Origin: SHAN690 sp038131955 | Lineage (GTDB): Bacteria > Bacteroidota > Bacteroidia > Flavobacteriales_G > Salibacteraceae | DNA length: 64,000 bases | Assembly: GCA_038131955.1 (NCBI GenBank) | Contig: JAYPQK010000010.1 | Location: forward strand, 175,495-239,494 | Direction: 5' to 3' | Shown: positions 8,566 through 17,053 of the stretch, piece after piece | How positions within the stretch are numbered: position 1 is the stretch's first letter | How the letters are laid out: every line of letters begins with the position of its first letter | Notes under the pieces: generated by a model | What the model was told of the DNA's origin: nothing | Databases searched by the model: none | What the model saw: only the letters and a program-made list of their open reading frames with translations | Made by a program: the position numbers and the translations under genes

Positions 8566-10290
8566 ATGATCAAACCCAACCGACTCTACCTTGCATGTAC
8601 ATTTCTGCTATCCGTATTGATCTCTTCGCAGAGCTATGCGCAGTTCAGCGGAGTGTATGCCTCCGCCAACTGGTCGACCATTCAGGTCAGCGGCGCCAAT
8701 GGATCCGTTAATGCCAACAACGCTCCGACAAGCATCGCTCTGACCGGACCTGACAATATCAACAATCAAGCTTGGACGCGCTATCAAATAAGCATTCAAG
8801 CAACCGGGTCACTTAGCTTTGATTGGTCCGTGGTTCACCAAGACCCAGGCTACGATGGATTTGGATATTGGCTAAACGGCACCTATGTAGAATTGACCGA
8901 CATGACGGCAACCGGATCCACTAACATTACCGTGAGCCCGGGCGATGACTTCGCCTTCTATGGAGAGACTTTCGACGGTTGCTGTGGGACCTTCGTTGCA
9001 ACGATCTCAAACTTCACGGCTCCATCCAATGTCATGAACGACGCTGGTGTAGCCGAAATAATGAACCCAACGGGAGACTTCTGTGCAGACTCCGCTGAGG
9101 TTCTGGTCAAGATCCAGAATTACGGAGCCAACCAGATCACCCCGGTGACGGTAAATTGGACCGTAAATGGAATGACTCAGACTCCAGTGACCTATAACGG
9201 CACCTTAGACACGCTTGGCGGTAGCGGACCCGACACGGCTATCGTTTCACTGGGCAATTACTACTTCCTTGATAGCAACTCTATCGTAGTATGGACGAGT
9301 ATGCCGAATAATGTGAATGACACCACCAACATCAATGACACCATGTCCATCGACCTGGTCGCACCGGACCCAGAGATATCCTTAGGAGATACTACCATTT
9401 GTGAGGGTGGATTTGTTATCCTGAATGCTGAACCAGGATTCGTATCGTATATATGGAGCAATGGCTCTACAGCACAGCAAATTCAAGTCGTCCAAGGGGG
9501 AACCTATTCGGTCACAGTGACCGATGCTACGGGCTGTCAAGACTCAGCAATCTCGGTGGTTACCGAATTTGCAGCCCCAGACGTAGACCTTGGTGGAGAC
9601 ATCAGCGCTTGTGATAGTATCGAGCTCAACTCAGGCGTCATAGCACCTGCTTATGCCTGGAGCACGGGAGCTACAACACAGACCATTTATGCCACCGTGA
9701 CTGGCTTTTATTCAGTGACAGCCACAAGTCCTCAAGGGTGTACCGGCTCTGATCAGATCCTAGTGACCATCTACGAATCCCCTACGATAGACCTTGGACC
9801 TAATATCAGCCTTTGTGTTGAAACCGGAGAAACAGCCGCATTAGCTGCTGGAAGTGGATTCGCCATGTATCAATGGAGCAATGGAGAGACCACACCTAAC
9901 ATCATTGTAGGCGGATTTGGAGGCAGCGTTGGAAGTCAGAACTTCTCTGTCCAAGTAACGAATGACAATGGGTGTACCGGTGCAGATACTGTTCGGGTCA
10001 ACTTCATCAGTTGCTGGCCAACTGGTATCGATGAAAACCAAAAGGAAAGCTTGCTTCTATATCCAAATCCCACAAGTACCTCGATCAACGTAGTCGTTGC
10101 GAATTCAAAGGGAGCACTTGATATTAAACTTTTCGACCTTACTGGACGAGAAGTCGGTCACTACATCGATCAGAACGCCTCTGGACTCGGTACTAGTATC
10201 GATCTAAGCCATTTGGCACCCTCATCCTATATCATCATGGTGAGAGACGACGAAGGGAAAACGCACAAAGCCATCGTTCAAGTCCAATAA
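8566..10290 (+). CDS. T9SS-secreted protein with repeated Ig/PKD-like domains
   Basis: A 574-residue secreted protein. I start it at 8566 because an in-frame ATG at 8473 would place the previous gene's terminator inside the gene, while 8566 gives a clean signal peptide ending QSYA before Gln. The N-terminal part is beta-rich, an Ig/CARDB-like domain follows, then three similar repeats begin near residues 267, 337 and 405, each with the pattern (V/I)DLG...C...YxWSxG...T, as in SprB-like and gliding-associated Ig repeats. A type A sorting domain starts near 486 (YPNPTSTSINV) and ends HKAIVQVQ. This sorting domain is clearly different from that of its three upstream neighbours. The exact role is unknown; a surface or extracellular binding protein is likely. 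Confidence 0.85.
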   Translation: MIKPNRLYLACTFLLSVLISSQSYAQFSGVYASANWSTIQVSGANGSVNANNAPTSIALTGPDNINNQAWTRYQISIQATGSLSFDWSVVHQDPGYDGFGYWLNGTYVELTDMTATGSTNITVSPGDDFAFYGETFDGCCGTFVATISNFTAPSNVMNDAGVAEIMNPTGDFCADSAEVLVKIQNYGANQITPVTVNWTVNGMTQTPVTYNGTLDTLGGSGPDTAIVSLGNYYFLDSNSIVVWTSMPNNVNDTTNINDTMSIDLVAPDPEISLGDTTICEGGFVILNAEPGFVSYIWSNGSTAQQIQVVQGGTYSVTVTDATGCQDSAISVVTEFAAPDVDLGGDISACDSIELNSGVIAPAYAWSTGATTQTIYATVTGFYSVTATSPQGCTGSDQILVTIYESPTIDLGPNISLCVETGETAALAAGSGFAMYQWSNGETTPNIIVGGFGGSVGSQNFSVQVTNDNGCTGADTVRVNFISCWPTGIDENQKESLLLYPNPTSTSINVVVANSKGALDIKLFDLTGREVGHYIDQNASGLGTSIDLSHLAPSSYIIMVRDDEGKTHKAIVQVQ

Positions 10291-10317
10291 TACTTCGGTA
10301 TAAGTATGACCTACGTT

Positions 10318-10343
10318 AAACGCCTCCAATCGGGGGCGTTTTT
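10318..10343 (+). terminator. Rho-independent terminator of the Ig-repeat cargo gene
   Basis: The stem AAACGCC / GGCGTTT is followed by T residues. It has the same CGCCTCC / GGGGGCG core as the other cargo terminators. A small hairpin, ATACTT / AAGTAT at 10290-10307, lies just upstream. Confidence 0.85.
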
Positions 10344-10457
10344 CGTTGAGTGCCGCTTTATCGCCGTACTCTCCATGATTTCGACCAATTGCTACTTTTT
10401 TTCGACAAATGTTGGTTTTATTCAAATTAATCGTAACTTGGTTGAAACTTCTTCGCC

Positions 10458-10976
10458 ATGGAACAATACTTAAACAGCTTAATGGAATCTTTACCCTTGT
10501 TCGATTCGTTCGGTTTTGGGGTACTCATACCACTTATTTGCTTTGCGCTTGTGGGCGTTCTCGCACAATGGTCATTATATGACAAATGCGGACTACCGGG
10601 AATAGATTGTATCATTCCGGTTAAAAATGTGATCACGTTCTTAAAGATCGTGGGACGTCCGGCTTCCCATAGTCTTTTGGTGATGATTCCACCTCCCCTG
10701 ATCTTGGGAGCACTTATCGGAATTCCCGATACTATGATCTCCTATAGTGTTGCAGGTGTATTGGGCGCTGTGTGGGCAGTGTTCATGATCAAGGTGTACA
10801 TCGAACTTTGCCAGAGCTTCGGACATTATCGAATGATCGACTACATCCTCGTTACTATTTTCAATGGATTCTATGTTCTCCACCTAGGATTGTCCTACAC
10901 AGAGGAATATGAGGGTCCAGTGTACGGAAAGGAAAAAGAAAAAGCCCAAGACAACCTCGAGGGTCAACTAGCCTGA
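10458..10976 (+). CDS. Integral membrane protein, DUF5684-like
   Basis: A 172-residue membrane protein with about four hydrophobic segments (about 20-40, 70-90, 95-112 and 128-145) and a charged, Lys/Glu-rich C-terminal tail. The segment around residues 40-60 (KCGLPGIDCIIPVKN) resembles the DUF5684 domain, which in Bacteroidota occurs alone or fused in front of signal peptidase I. Its function is not established and no signal peptidase catalytic residues are present. It is convergent with alaS and overlaps it by 13 bases; its terminator lies inside the alaS coding sequence. Confidence 0.75.
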   Translation: MEQYLNSLMESLPLFDSFGFGVLIPLICFALVGVLAQWSLYDKCGLPGIDCIIPVKNVITFLKIVGRPASHSLLVMIPPPLILGALIGIPDTMISYSVAGVLGAVWAVFMIKVYIELCQSFGHYRMIDYILVTIFNGFYVLHLGLSYTEEYEGPVYGKEKEKAQDNLEGQLA

Positions 10977-13591
10977 ATTCTGATGATTTCATCAGCATGT
11001 TCAAGGGCTCTTCGGAGCCCTTGTTTGTTTTTACCCCCTGCCATCGCTAAGAATTTCTGACCGCCACCTCCGCCTTGGATATGAACTGCTAATTCTCGGA
11101 TCAACTTTGAGGCGTCGTAAAGACCAGACTCGGCCAAAGGCTTACTCACTCCAACAATGATGTATGGCTTGTCTTCAGATTCCCCCACCACAATGGCTAC
11201 TAGGTCTTCAAACTCCAAGGTCAAACCATAGATAGTATCCTTCACTGCCTTTCCATCCAAACCCTCAACCTGGGTCAGCAGGCGCGAAATAGACTCTCCT
11301 TTCTCCACCTTTCCAATGAGGTCACGCTTGAGTTGACCCTTTTCCTTCTCTACTAGCTCATCGATGGTCTTGTTTGCCATCTTCAAGTCGAATTGCAGCT
11401 TGGTCACCGTTGCGATCGAATCCTTTGGATTGCCTAATTCCTGCTCGATGGCGTGAAGCTTATTCAGCTGCTCATCCACGTATTCCTGATAAGCCTTACC
11501 CGTAAGCGCCTCTACACGTCGAACACCGCTCGCAATGCTCGATTCTGAGATCACCTTGAATCCTCCGATCTCTGAAGCACGATCCACGTGTGTTCCTCCA
11601 CAGAGTTCGACAGAAGGACCAAACTTCACTACTCGGACCTGATCGCCGTATTTCTCACCAAAGAGCGCCATCGCCCCCATGGACTTAGCCTCCTCGATCG
11701 GCATTTCTTGAATGTTAGCTTCAAAATCAGCGCCGATCATCTCCCTGACATCTGATTCGATCTGAACTAGCTCCGCATCCGAAACCTTTTCGAAGTGTGA
11801 AAAGTCAAATCTAAGGCGATCCGGAGCGACTAAGGATCCCTTTTGCTCTACGTGTGCACCCAAATTCTTGCGCAACGCATGATGCAATAAATGTGTTGCA
11901 GAGTGATTCTTCCGTATCTCTCCGCGAGAGCCTCGATCGACCACCGCCTTCACTTCTCCGTCAATTCCTTCAGGCAGACGCTCTACGAAATGCACGAATT
12001 CATTGTTCTCTTTTTTCGTGTCGAAGACCCGAACATCAACGCCACCGATGCTTAGAACCCCTTTGTCTCCCACCTGTCCGCCACTCTCTGCGTAGAAAGG
12101 CGTTTTCTCCAAAACAACCTGAGCCGTTTCCTTGCCCTTCACTGTGGCCATGCGATATTTTGAAACTCGCGTAGTGCATTCCAGTTGATCATAGCCTAAG
12201 AACTCAGAATTCGGTCCTTCTACCAATACGGTCCAGTCTCCGAAAGAGGTTTTGGTAGCGCTCCTAGACCGTTCCTTCTGCTTCTCCAACTCTTGCTGGA
12301 ATCCATTCATATCTACCGTCCAACCCTTCTCCTCGGCGATCAGATTAGTAAGATCAATCGGAAAACCATATGTATCATATAGCTCGAAGGCCACCTGTCC
12401 ATCGACAGTGGTGTTCCCTCCTTTCTCAAACACGGCCTGCAACCTGTCTAAGCCCTTCTCTAATGTTGACAAGAAGGTATGCTCCTCCTCTCTGATCACC
12501 TTTTGGATCAAATCCTCGCCTCGCATCAACTCAGGGAAATCAGCACCCATTTGGTTGATCAACGCCTTGGCAACGGCATGAATGAACGGTTTTTTCATGT
12601 CGAGCTGACTGAACCCATAGCGGATCGCTCTGCGAAGCACTCTTCGCACCACATATCCAGCACCATTGTTAGAAGGCAATTGTCCGTCAGCAATACAAAA
12701 ACCGATTGCTCGAACGTGATCCGCAATTACACGGAATGCAACGTCCTTCATATCAGCGGATCCACCATAGGTTGAACCGGTTTGCTTTTCAATGCTACCG
12801 ATCAGAGCCTGAAACAGGTCTGTATCGTAATTAGATGACTTAGATTGAAGCACTCGAACCAACCGCTCGAGCCCCATACCCGTGTCGATGTGTTTTTCCT
12901 TGAGCGTTTTCAATTCGCCATTCTCCATGCGATTGAACTGCATGAAGACGAGGTTCCAGATCTCAATCACGGAAGGATCGTCTTGATTGACCAACTCTTT
13001 TCCATCGCGTTGTTTGCGCTCTTCCTCTGAACGCAGATCGACGTGGATCTCAGAGCAAGGACCACACGGGCCGGTCTCGCCCATCTCCCAGAAATTATCC
13101 TTCCTTCCGAAGGACAGAATGCGATCCTCTGAAATGTGCTTCTTCCAAAGGTCTCGTGCCTCTTCATCCAATCCAAGACCCAACTCCTCATCCCCACCGA
13201 AAACAGTGATGTAGATACGATCCTTATCCAGACCATAGACATCGATGAGCAGTTCCCAGGCCATATCAATGGCATCGGCCTTGAAGTAGTCCCCGAAGGA
13301 CCAATTACCGAGCATTTCAAACATGGTGTGGTGGTAGTGATCCCTACCCACCTCCTCGAGGTCGTTGTGCTTCCCTGAAACACGCAAGCATTTCTGGGTA
13401 TCGGCCACCCTTTTGTCCTTCGCATCCTCGTTTCCGACGAAAACACTTTTGAACTGATTCATGCCCGCGTTCGTAAACATGAGAGTGGGATCATCCTTGA
13501 TCACAATCGGAGCACTGTCAACAATGGCATGTCCTTTTGACTTGAAAAAGTCCAAAAAGGTTGATCTGACCTTACTTGTGCTCCACTCCAT
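10964..13591 (-). CDS. alaS: Alanine--tRNA ligase
   Basis: Attaches alanine to tRNA-Ala in the cytoplasm. The protein has 875 residues, about the usual family length. The N-terminal class II catalytic domain (FKSKGH, TNAGMNQFK, GNWSFGDYFK) is followed by the editing domain with zinc-binding motifs HSATHLLHH (about 562) and CGGTH (about 663), then the C-terminal domain with a Gly-rich stretch (GGGGGQKF). I use the ATG at 13591, which gives MEWSTSKVRS; an in-frame GTG at 13606 would add five residues, and both are downstream of the -7 box at 13630-13637. It is divergent from an M23 peptidase, with promoters only ten bases apart. Confidence 0.97.
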   Translation of the reverse strand: MEWSTSKVRSTFLDFFKSKGHAIVDSAPIVIKDDPTLMFTNAGMNQFKSVFVGNEDAKDKRVADTQKCLRVSGKHNDLEEVGRDHYHHTMFEMLGNWSFGDYFKADAIDMAWELLIDVYGLDKDRIYITVFGGDEELGLGLDEEARDLWKKHISEDRILSFGRKDNFWEMGETGPCGPCSEIHVDLRSEEERKQRDGKELVNQDDPSVIEIWNLVFMQFNRMENGELKTLKEKHIDTGMGLERLVRVLQSKSSNYDTDLFQALIGSIEKQTGSTYGGSADMKDVAFRVIADHVRAIGFCIADGQLPSNNGAGYVVRRVLRRAIRYGFSQLDMKKPFIHAVAKALINQMGADFPELMRGEDLIQKVIREEEHTFLSTLEKGLDRLQAVFEKGGNTTVDGQVAFELYDTYGFPIDLTNLIAEEKGWTVDMNGFQQELEKQKERSRSATKTSFGDWTVLVEGPNSEFLGYDQLECTTRVSKYRMATVKGKETAQVVLEKTPFYAESGGQVGDKGVLSIGGVDVRVFDTKKENNEFVHFVERLPEGIDGEVKAVVDRGSRGEIRKNHSATHLLHHALRKNLGAHVEQKGSLVAPDRLRFDFSHFEKVSDAELVQIESDVREMIGADFEANIQEMPIEEAKSMGAMALFGEKYGDQVRVVKFGPSVELCGGTHVDRASEIGGFKVISESSIASGVRRVEALTGKAYQEYVDEQLNKLHAIEQELGNPKDSIATVTKLQFDLKMANKTIDELVEKEKGQLKRDLIGKVEKGESISRLLTQVEGLDGKAVKDTIYGLTLEFEDLVAIVVGESEDKPYIIVGVSKPLAESGLYDASKLIRELAVHIQGGGGGQKFLAMAGGKNKQGLRRALEHADEIIRIQAS
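11002..11032 (+). terminator. Terminator of the DUF5684-like gene, embedded in alaS
   Basis: A perfect nine-base-pair stem CAAGGGCTC / GAGCCCTTG closes a TTCG tetraloop and is followed by TTTGTTTTT on the plus strand. It lies 26 bases after the stop at 10976 and entirely within the last codons of the oppositely oriented alaS. The minus strand has no T run, so it should end only plus-strand transcripts. Confidence 0.85.
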
Positions 13592-13629
13592 ATCTGTTAA
13601 ATTCACTGAATTTCAGGTATCAAAAGGTG

Positions 13630-13637
13630 CAAAAGTA
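13630..13637 (-). promoter_or_regulatory. -7 box for alaS
   Basis: TACTTTTG on the minus strand is an exact match to TAnnTTTG. It lies 38 bases before the ATG used for alaS. Confidence 0.6.
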
Positions 13638-13647
13638 GCGGTTGTCC

Positions 13648-13655
13648 TATTTTTG
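13648..13655 (+). promoter_or_regulatory. -7 box for the M23 peptidase gene
   Basis: TATTTTTG is an exact match to TAnnTTTG. Transcription would start near 13660-13662. This rules out the upstream TTG at 13642 and leaves the TTG at 13678 as the likely start codon. Confidence 0.6.
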
Positions 13656-13677
13656 CAGCGCAAATATCTCAAGCAAC

Positions 13678-14652
13678 TTGGCGAAAGTTAGATATCAATA
13701 CAACGAGAAGACACTCAGCTATGAAAAGGTCAAGGTGTCGACAGGGCAGCGATTCACACGGGCGTTGGTCTTCCTGTTGGCGTCGCTCTTCTTTGCCGGA
13801 GGCATCTATGTACTCTTCGAAACCGTCTACGATTCACCTAAGGATCGACAACTGAAAGCGGAGAACCAAGATCTCTTATTGCAACTGGAATTGCTCGACA
13901 AAAGAGTCGACCAGATGAGCATCATCCTAGCTGACTTGGAAAACCGAGACGACAATATCTATCGAGCGGTATTCGAAGTCGAGCCCATTCCTGACAACTT
14001 GCGCAGAGCCGGTATCGGTGGAGTCAACCGTTACAAGAGCCTAGAGAAATTCAAGGGGAGTGCGGACATCGTAGTTTCCACTACCAAGAAGCTAGACCGA
14101 CTAGCTAAGCAGATGTACATCCAATCGAAATCATTCGATGAGATCTACGGCCTCGCCAAGCAGAAGGAAGAGATGCTGGCTAGCATTCCTGCGATCCAGC
14201 CCGTTTCAAACAAGGACCTTACTCGTATGGCCAGCGGCTTTGGGATGCGAATCGATCCGCACTACAAAACTCCAGCTTTCCATGAAGGCATGGATTTCAC
14301 GTCACCTACTGGGACGCCAATCTATGCTACTGGCAACGGAAAGGTGGTTCGCGCTGACAGAAAGTCTAAAGGTTATGGCAACCACGTTCGAATAGACCAT
14401 GGATTCGGCTACCTTACATTGTATGCTCACATGAGCGAGATCGCAGTGAAGCCGGGGCAGGAAGTAGCGCGCGGTGAGATCATTGGTTACGTGGGCAACA
14501 CGGGGAAATCCAGCGGACCTCACCTTCACTACGAAGTTCACAAGAATGGTCGTCCTGTGAATCCGATCAATTTCTACTTTAGTGATCTCACGCCAGAGGA
14601 ATACGATATGATGATTCAGTTGGCGTCTCAGGAAAACCAATCCTTCGATTGA
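13678..14652 (+). CDS. M23 family metallopeptidase, membrane anchored
   Basis: A LytM/M23 zinc endopeptidase that probably cleaves peptidoglycan cross-links, or regulates an amidase, in the periplasm. From the TTG start (giving MAKVRYQYNEKTLSYEKV, the usual beginning of this Bacteroidota family) it has 324 residues. One membrane segment lies at about 24-43, then a coiled-coil region (about 50-180). The M23 domain (about 190-300) has zinc ligands in HEGMDF (His near 202) and HLHYEV (near 282). The catalytic residues appear intact. It is followed after a few bases by a MerR-type gene and is probably co-transcribed with it. Confidence 0.93.
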   Translation: MAKVRYQYNEKTLSYEKVKVSTGQRFTRALVFLLASLFFAGGIYVLFETVYDSPKDRQLKAENQDLLLQLELLDKRVDQMSIILADLENRDDNIYRAVFEVEPIPDNLRRAGIGGVNRYKSLEKFKGSADIVVSTTKKLDRLAKQMYIQSKSFDEIYGLAKQKEEMLASIPAIQPVSNKDLTRMASGFGMRIDPHYKTPAFHEGMDFTSPTGTPIYATGNGKVVRADRKSKGYGNHVRIDHGFGYLTLYAHMSEIAVKPGQEVARGEIIGYVGNTGKSSGPHLHYEVHKNGRPVNPINFYFSDLTPEEYDMMIQLASQENQSFD

Positions 14653-14659
14653 TGCCATC

Positions 14660-14995
14660 ATGCCACTGAAAGAAAAGGAATCCTTCAAACTTTACTACTC
14701 CATCGGAGAGGTGGCTGAGTTGTTGGATGTGAACACATCCCTACTTCGCTTTTGGGAAAAAGAGTTTGACATCATCAAGCCTCAGAAGAACTCCAAGGGC
14801 AACCGCATCTACAAGGAACAGGACGTAAAGAACCTCAAGGTCATTCACCATCTCGTAAAAGAGCGTGGATTTACGTTAGAAGGAGCAAAGAAGAAGATCA
14901 AAGACCAGCACAAAGCTTTGCTAGAAAAGTCCGAAATGATCGAATCGCTCAAGCAGGTGAAGGAAATGTTGCTTGAACTCAAGGAGTCACTTTAA
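14660..14995 (+). CDS. MerR family transcriptional regulator
   Basis: A 111-residue DNA-binding protein with the winged helix-turn-helix of the MerR family: YSIGEVAELLDVNTSLLRFWE (residues about 13-33), then RIYKEQDV and LKVIHHLVKERG, and a C-terminal coiled coil (about 75-111) that would dimerise. There is no cysteine-rich effector domain, so it is not a metal sensor. Such short MerR proteins next to an M23 peptidase are common in Bacteroidota, but the regulon is not known. It lies seven bases after the peptidase gene and its end overlaps the convergent hldD by four bases. Confidence 0.9.
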   Translation: MPLKEKESFKLYYSIGEVAELLDVNTSLLRFWEKEFDIIKPQKNSKGNRIYKEQDVKNLKVIHHLVKERGFTLEGAKKKIKDQHKALLEKSEMIESLKQVKEMLLELKESL

Positions 14996-15951
14996 AAATT
15001 CACCCCCTTCTGTAGGTAGTTTTTAACGTAATCCTCTACGCCCCTCTCCAACTCTGTAAATTCTTTGTCATACCCTGCCGACTTCAGCTTGGACATATCC
15101 GCCTCGGTGAAGTATTGATACTTATCTCGGATGTCTTCCGGCGTGTCGATGAAAGAAATATTCTCTGGAGCGTCCAAAGCCTTGAATACCGCCTTAGTAA
15201 GGTCCAAAAACGTACGCGCCTTTCCGGTTCCCAAGTTATAGAGTCCGCTTTCCGGCTGCTGCTCGACCAGGAATTCGATCACGGAGATCACATCCTTGAC
15301 ATAGACAAAGTCTCGCAGCTGCTCCCCATCCTTGAAGTCCGGATTGTGTGACCTAAACAACTTCATAGCCTGGGTCTTCCTAATCTGATGGAATGCGTGA
15401 AATATCACTGAAGCCATTCGGCCCTTGTGGTTTTCGTTTGGTCCGTAGACGTTGAAGAACTTCAAGCCATACCAAGCACTAGGGCTTTCGGACTGAGCCA
15501 AGGCCCATTTATCAAACTCATTCTTGGAAACGCCGTATGGATTTAGCGGTTCTAACTTGGCCGACAAATCGTGGTCGTCCTTATACCCAAACTCGCCCGC
15601 TCCGTAGGTAGCCGCAGAAGATGCGTAAACAAGCGGAATTTGGTGATCAGAACAATACTTCCAGACACTCTTGGAATACTCTAGGTTCAGTTCTTCAAGA
15701 ATGGAATAGTCAAGCTCTGTAGTATCGGTTCGCGCTCCGATGTGAAGAATAGCTTCAATATCGGCTCTATTCTCCAGCCAACTGAAAAGATCTTTTCGCT
15801 CCACCCGGGTCAAACCATCCAAGGCTATCAGGTTGGCTTCCTTCTCCGGATGACTAAAATCATCGACCAACGCAACCTCAACTCCTTTATCCTTCCAAAC
15901 CTTGGCTAGACAACTTCCAATGAATCCCGCAGCTCCCGTGATGACTACCAT
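14992..15951 (-). CDS. hldD: ADP-glyceromanno-heptose 6-epimerase
   Basis: Epimerises ADP-D-glycero-D-manno-heptose to the L-glycero form for lipopolysaccharide core synthesis. The 319-residue protein is an extended short-chain dehydrogenase: NADP-binding GAAGFIGS at residues 6-13, the catalytic Y-x-x-x-K in NPYGVSKNEFD, and family motifs FNVYGPNE and RDFVYVKDV. The ATG at 15951 is chosen because an upstream in-frame TTG at 15972 lies on the -7 box. It is divergent from queD and converges with the MerR gene. Heptose synthesis agrees with waaA and lptE elsewhere in the window. Confidence 0.92.
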   Translation of the reverse strand: MVVITGAAGFIGSCLAKVWKDKGVEVALVDDFSHPEKEANLIALDGLTRVERKDLFSWLENRADIEAILHIGARTDTTELDYSILEELNLEYSKSVWKYCSDHQIPLVYASSAATYGAGEFGYKDDHDLSAKLEPLNPYGVSKNEFDKWALAQSESPSAWYGLKFFNVYGPNENHKGRMASVIFHAFHQIRKTQAMKLFRSHNPDFKDGEQLRDFVYVKDVISVIEFLVEQQPESGLYNLGTGKARTFLDLTKAVFKALDAPENISFIDTPEDIRDKYQYFTEADMSKLKSAGYDKEFTELERGVEDYVKNYLQKGVNF

Positions 15952-15969
15952 TCCTTTCGCATTTGGGCA

Positions 15970-15977
15970 CAAAGGTA
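15970..15977 (-). promoter_or_regulatory. -7 box for hldD
   Basis: TACCTTTG on the minus strand exactly matches TAnnTTTG, 19 bases before the ATG of hldD. It pairs with the divergent box at 15997. Confidence 0.6.
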
Positions 15978-15996
15978 TTCAATGAACAATGCACCC

Positions 15997-16004
15997 TATC
16001 TTTG
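15997..16004 (+). promoter_or_regulatory. -7 box for the queD-folE-fabD operon
   Basis: TATCTTTG exactly matches TAnnTTTG and lies 15 bases before the ATG at 16020, so the leader would be under ten bases. Together with the hldD box it forms a compact divergent promoter. Confidence 0.6.
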
Positions 16005-16019
16005 CCCGCAATTTCGATC

Positions 16020-16439
16020 ATGGCCCAGACAATGTACATCACACGGCGGGAGAGGTTCTCCGCTGCTCATCGATTGAGCAAAGAAGAATGGAGCGACGAA
16101 AAGAACCTGGAGGTATTCGGTAAATGCGCCAATCCCAATTGGCACGGCCACAACTACGAGCTTTTCGTAACGGTCAAGGGACCGATCGAAGAAGAAACCG
16201 GTTTTGTCATGGATCTGAAGATCCTGAGTGACATCTTGAAGGAAAAGGTAATCGAGTACCTCGACCATAAGAACGTGAATGTAGACACGCCGTTCATGAA
16301 GGGAAAGATGGCTTCCACCGAGAACATCTGCCTTGCGATCTGGGAGCAGATCGAAGGCCCGATCGCAGAACACGGAGCCCAGTTGCACTACATCAAGCTT
16401 GAGGAAACCGAGAATAATTACGTGGAATACTATGGCTAA
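16020..16439 (+). CDS. queD: 6-carboxytetrahydropterin / 6-pyruvoyltetrahydropterin synthase family protein
   Basis: Uses dihydroneopterin triphosphate, the product of the FolE enzyme encoded next, either for queuosine synthesis (QueD) or for a tetrahydropterin. It has 139 residues. Zinc ligands are visible as His in FSAAHRL and as HGHNY; the likely catalytic Cys is in FGKCANPNW. The motif SAAHRL...CANPNWHGHNY resembles the pyruvoyl-type enzymes, so the exact product is open. The ATG at 16020 fits the promoter; a second ATG lies at 16032. It overlaps folE by eight bases, which suggests translational coupling. Confidence 0.88.
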   Translation: MAQTMYITRRERFSAAHRLSKEEWSDEKNLEVFGKCANPNWHGHNYELFVTVKGPIEEETGFVMDLKILSDILKEKVIEYLDHKNVNVDTPFMKGKMASTENICLAIWEQIEGPIAEHGAQLHYIKLEETENNYVEYYG

Positions 16440-17052
16440 AGCAGGGCACACAGACAAGGGATTCGAGCGAACCGATGCCTACAACGAAGAGCATATCGAC
16501 GCGTTGACCGAAAGCTTCAGTTCAATCATCACCAACTTGGGTGAAGACAACGAGCGTGAAGGGTTGCAGAAAACCCCAGAGCGTGCGGCAAAAGCCATTC
16601 AGTTCCTAACTCAGGGCTACGAACAAAACGCACAAGAGATCTTGGAGTCCGCTCTTTTTACCGAAGAGCACCAACAAATGGTTCTGGTCAAGGACATCGA
16701 GATGTACTCGCTCTGTGAGCACCACATGCTTCCTTTCTTCGGAAAGGCCCACGTGGCCTACATTCCTAACGGCAAGATCGTTGGGCTGAGCAAGATCCCC
16801 CGTGTGGTGGATGTCTTCGCCAGACGATTGCAAGTGCAGGAACGACTTACCTACCAGATCCGCGATTCAATCCAAGAAACCCTTAACCCACTCGGAGTTG
16901 CGGTCGTGATTGAGGCCCAGCATATGTGTATGCAGATGCGAGGGGTTCAAAAACAAAATTCAGTCACCACAACCTCAGCCTTTACAGGAGAGTTTCTCAA
17001 AGACTCAACGAGAAAAGAATTTATCAGTCTGATATCAGCAAAACTTAGCTAA
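16432..17052 (+). CDS. folE: GTP cyclohydrolase I
   Basis: Converts GTP to 7,8-dihydroneopterin triphosphate, the first step of folate and of queuosine/pterin synthesis. The 206-residue protein has the zinc ligands in SLCEHHMLPF and HMCMQMRGV, the signature GLSKIPRVVDVFARR, and the end TSAFTGEF typical of type IA enzymes. The start overlaps the queD stop by eight bases, and fabD follows after one base, so the three genes form one operon. Folate synthesis continues with folK at 29987. Confidence 0.96.
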   Translation: MAKAGHTDKGFERTDAYNEEHIDALTESFSSIITNLGEDNEREGLQKTPERAAKAIQFLTQGYEQNAQEILESALFTEEHQQMVLVKDIEMYSLCEHHMLPFFGKAHVAYIPNGKIVGLSKIPRVVDVFARRLQVQERLTYQIRDSIQETLNPLGVAVVIEAQHMCMQMRGVQKQNSVTTTSAFTGEFLKDSTRKEFISLISAKLS

Positions 17053-17053
17053 G

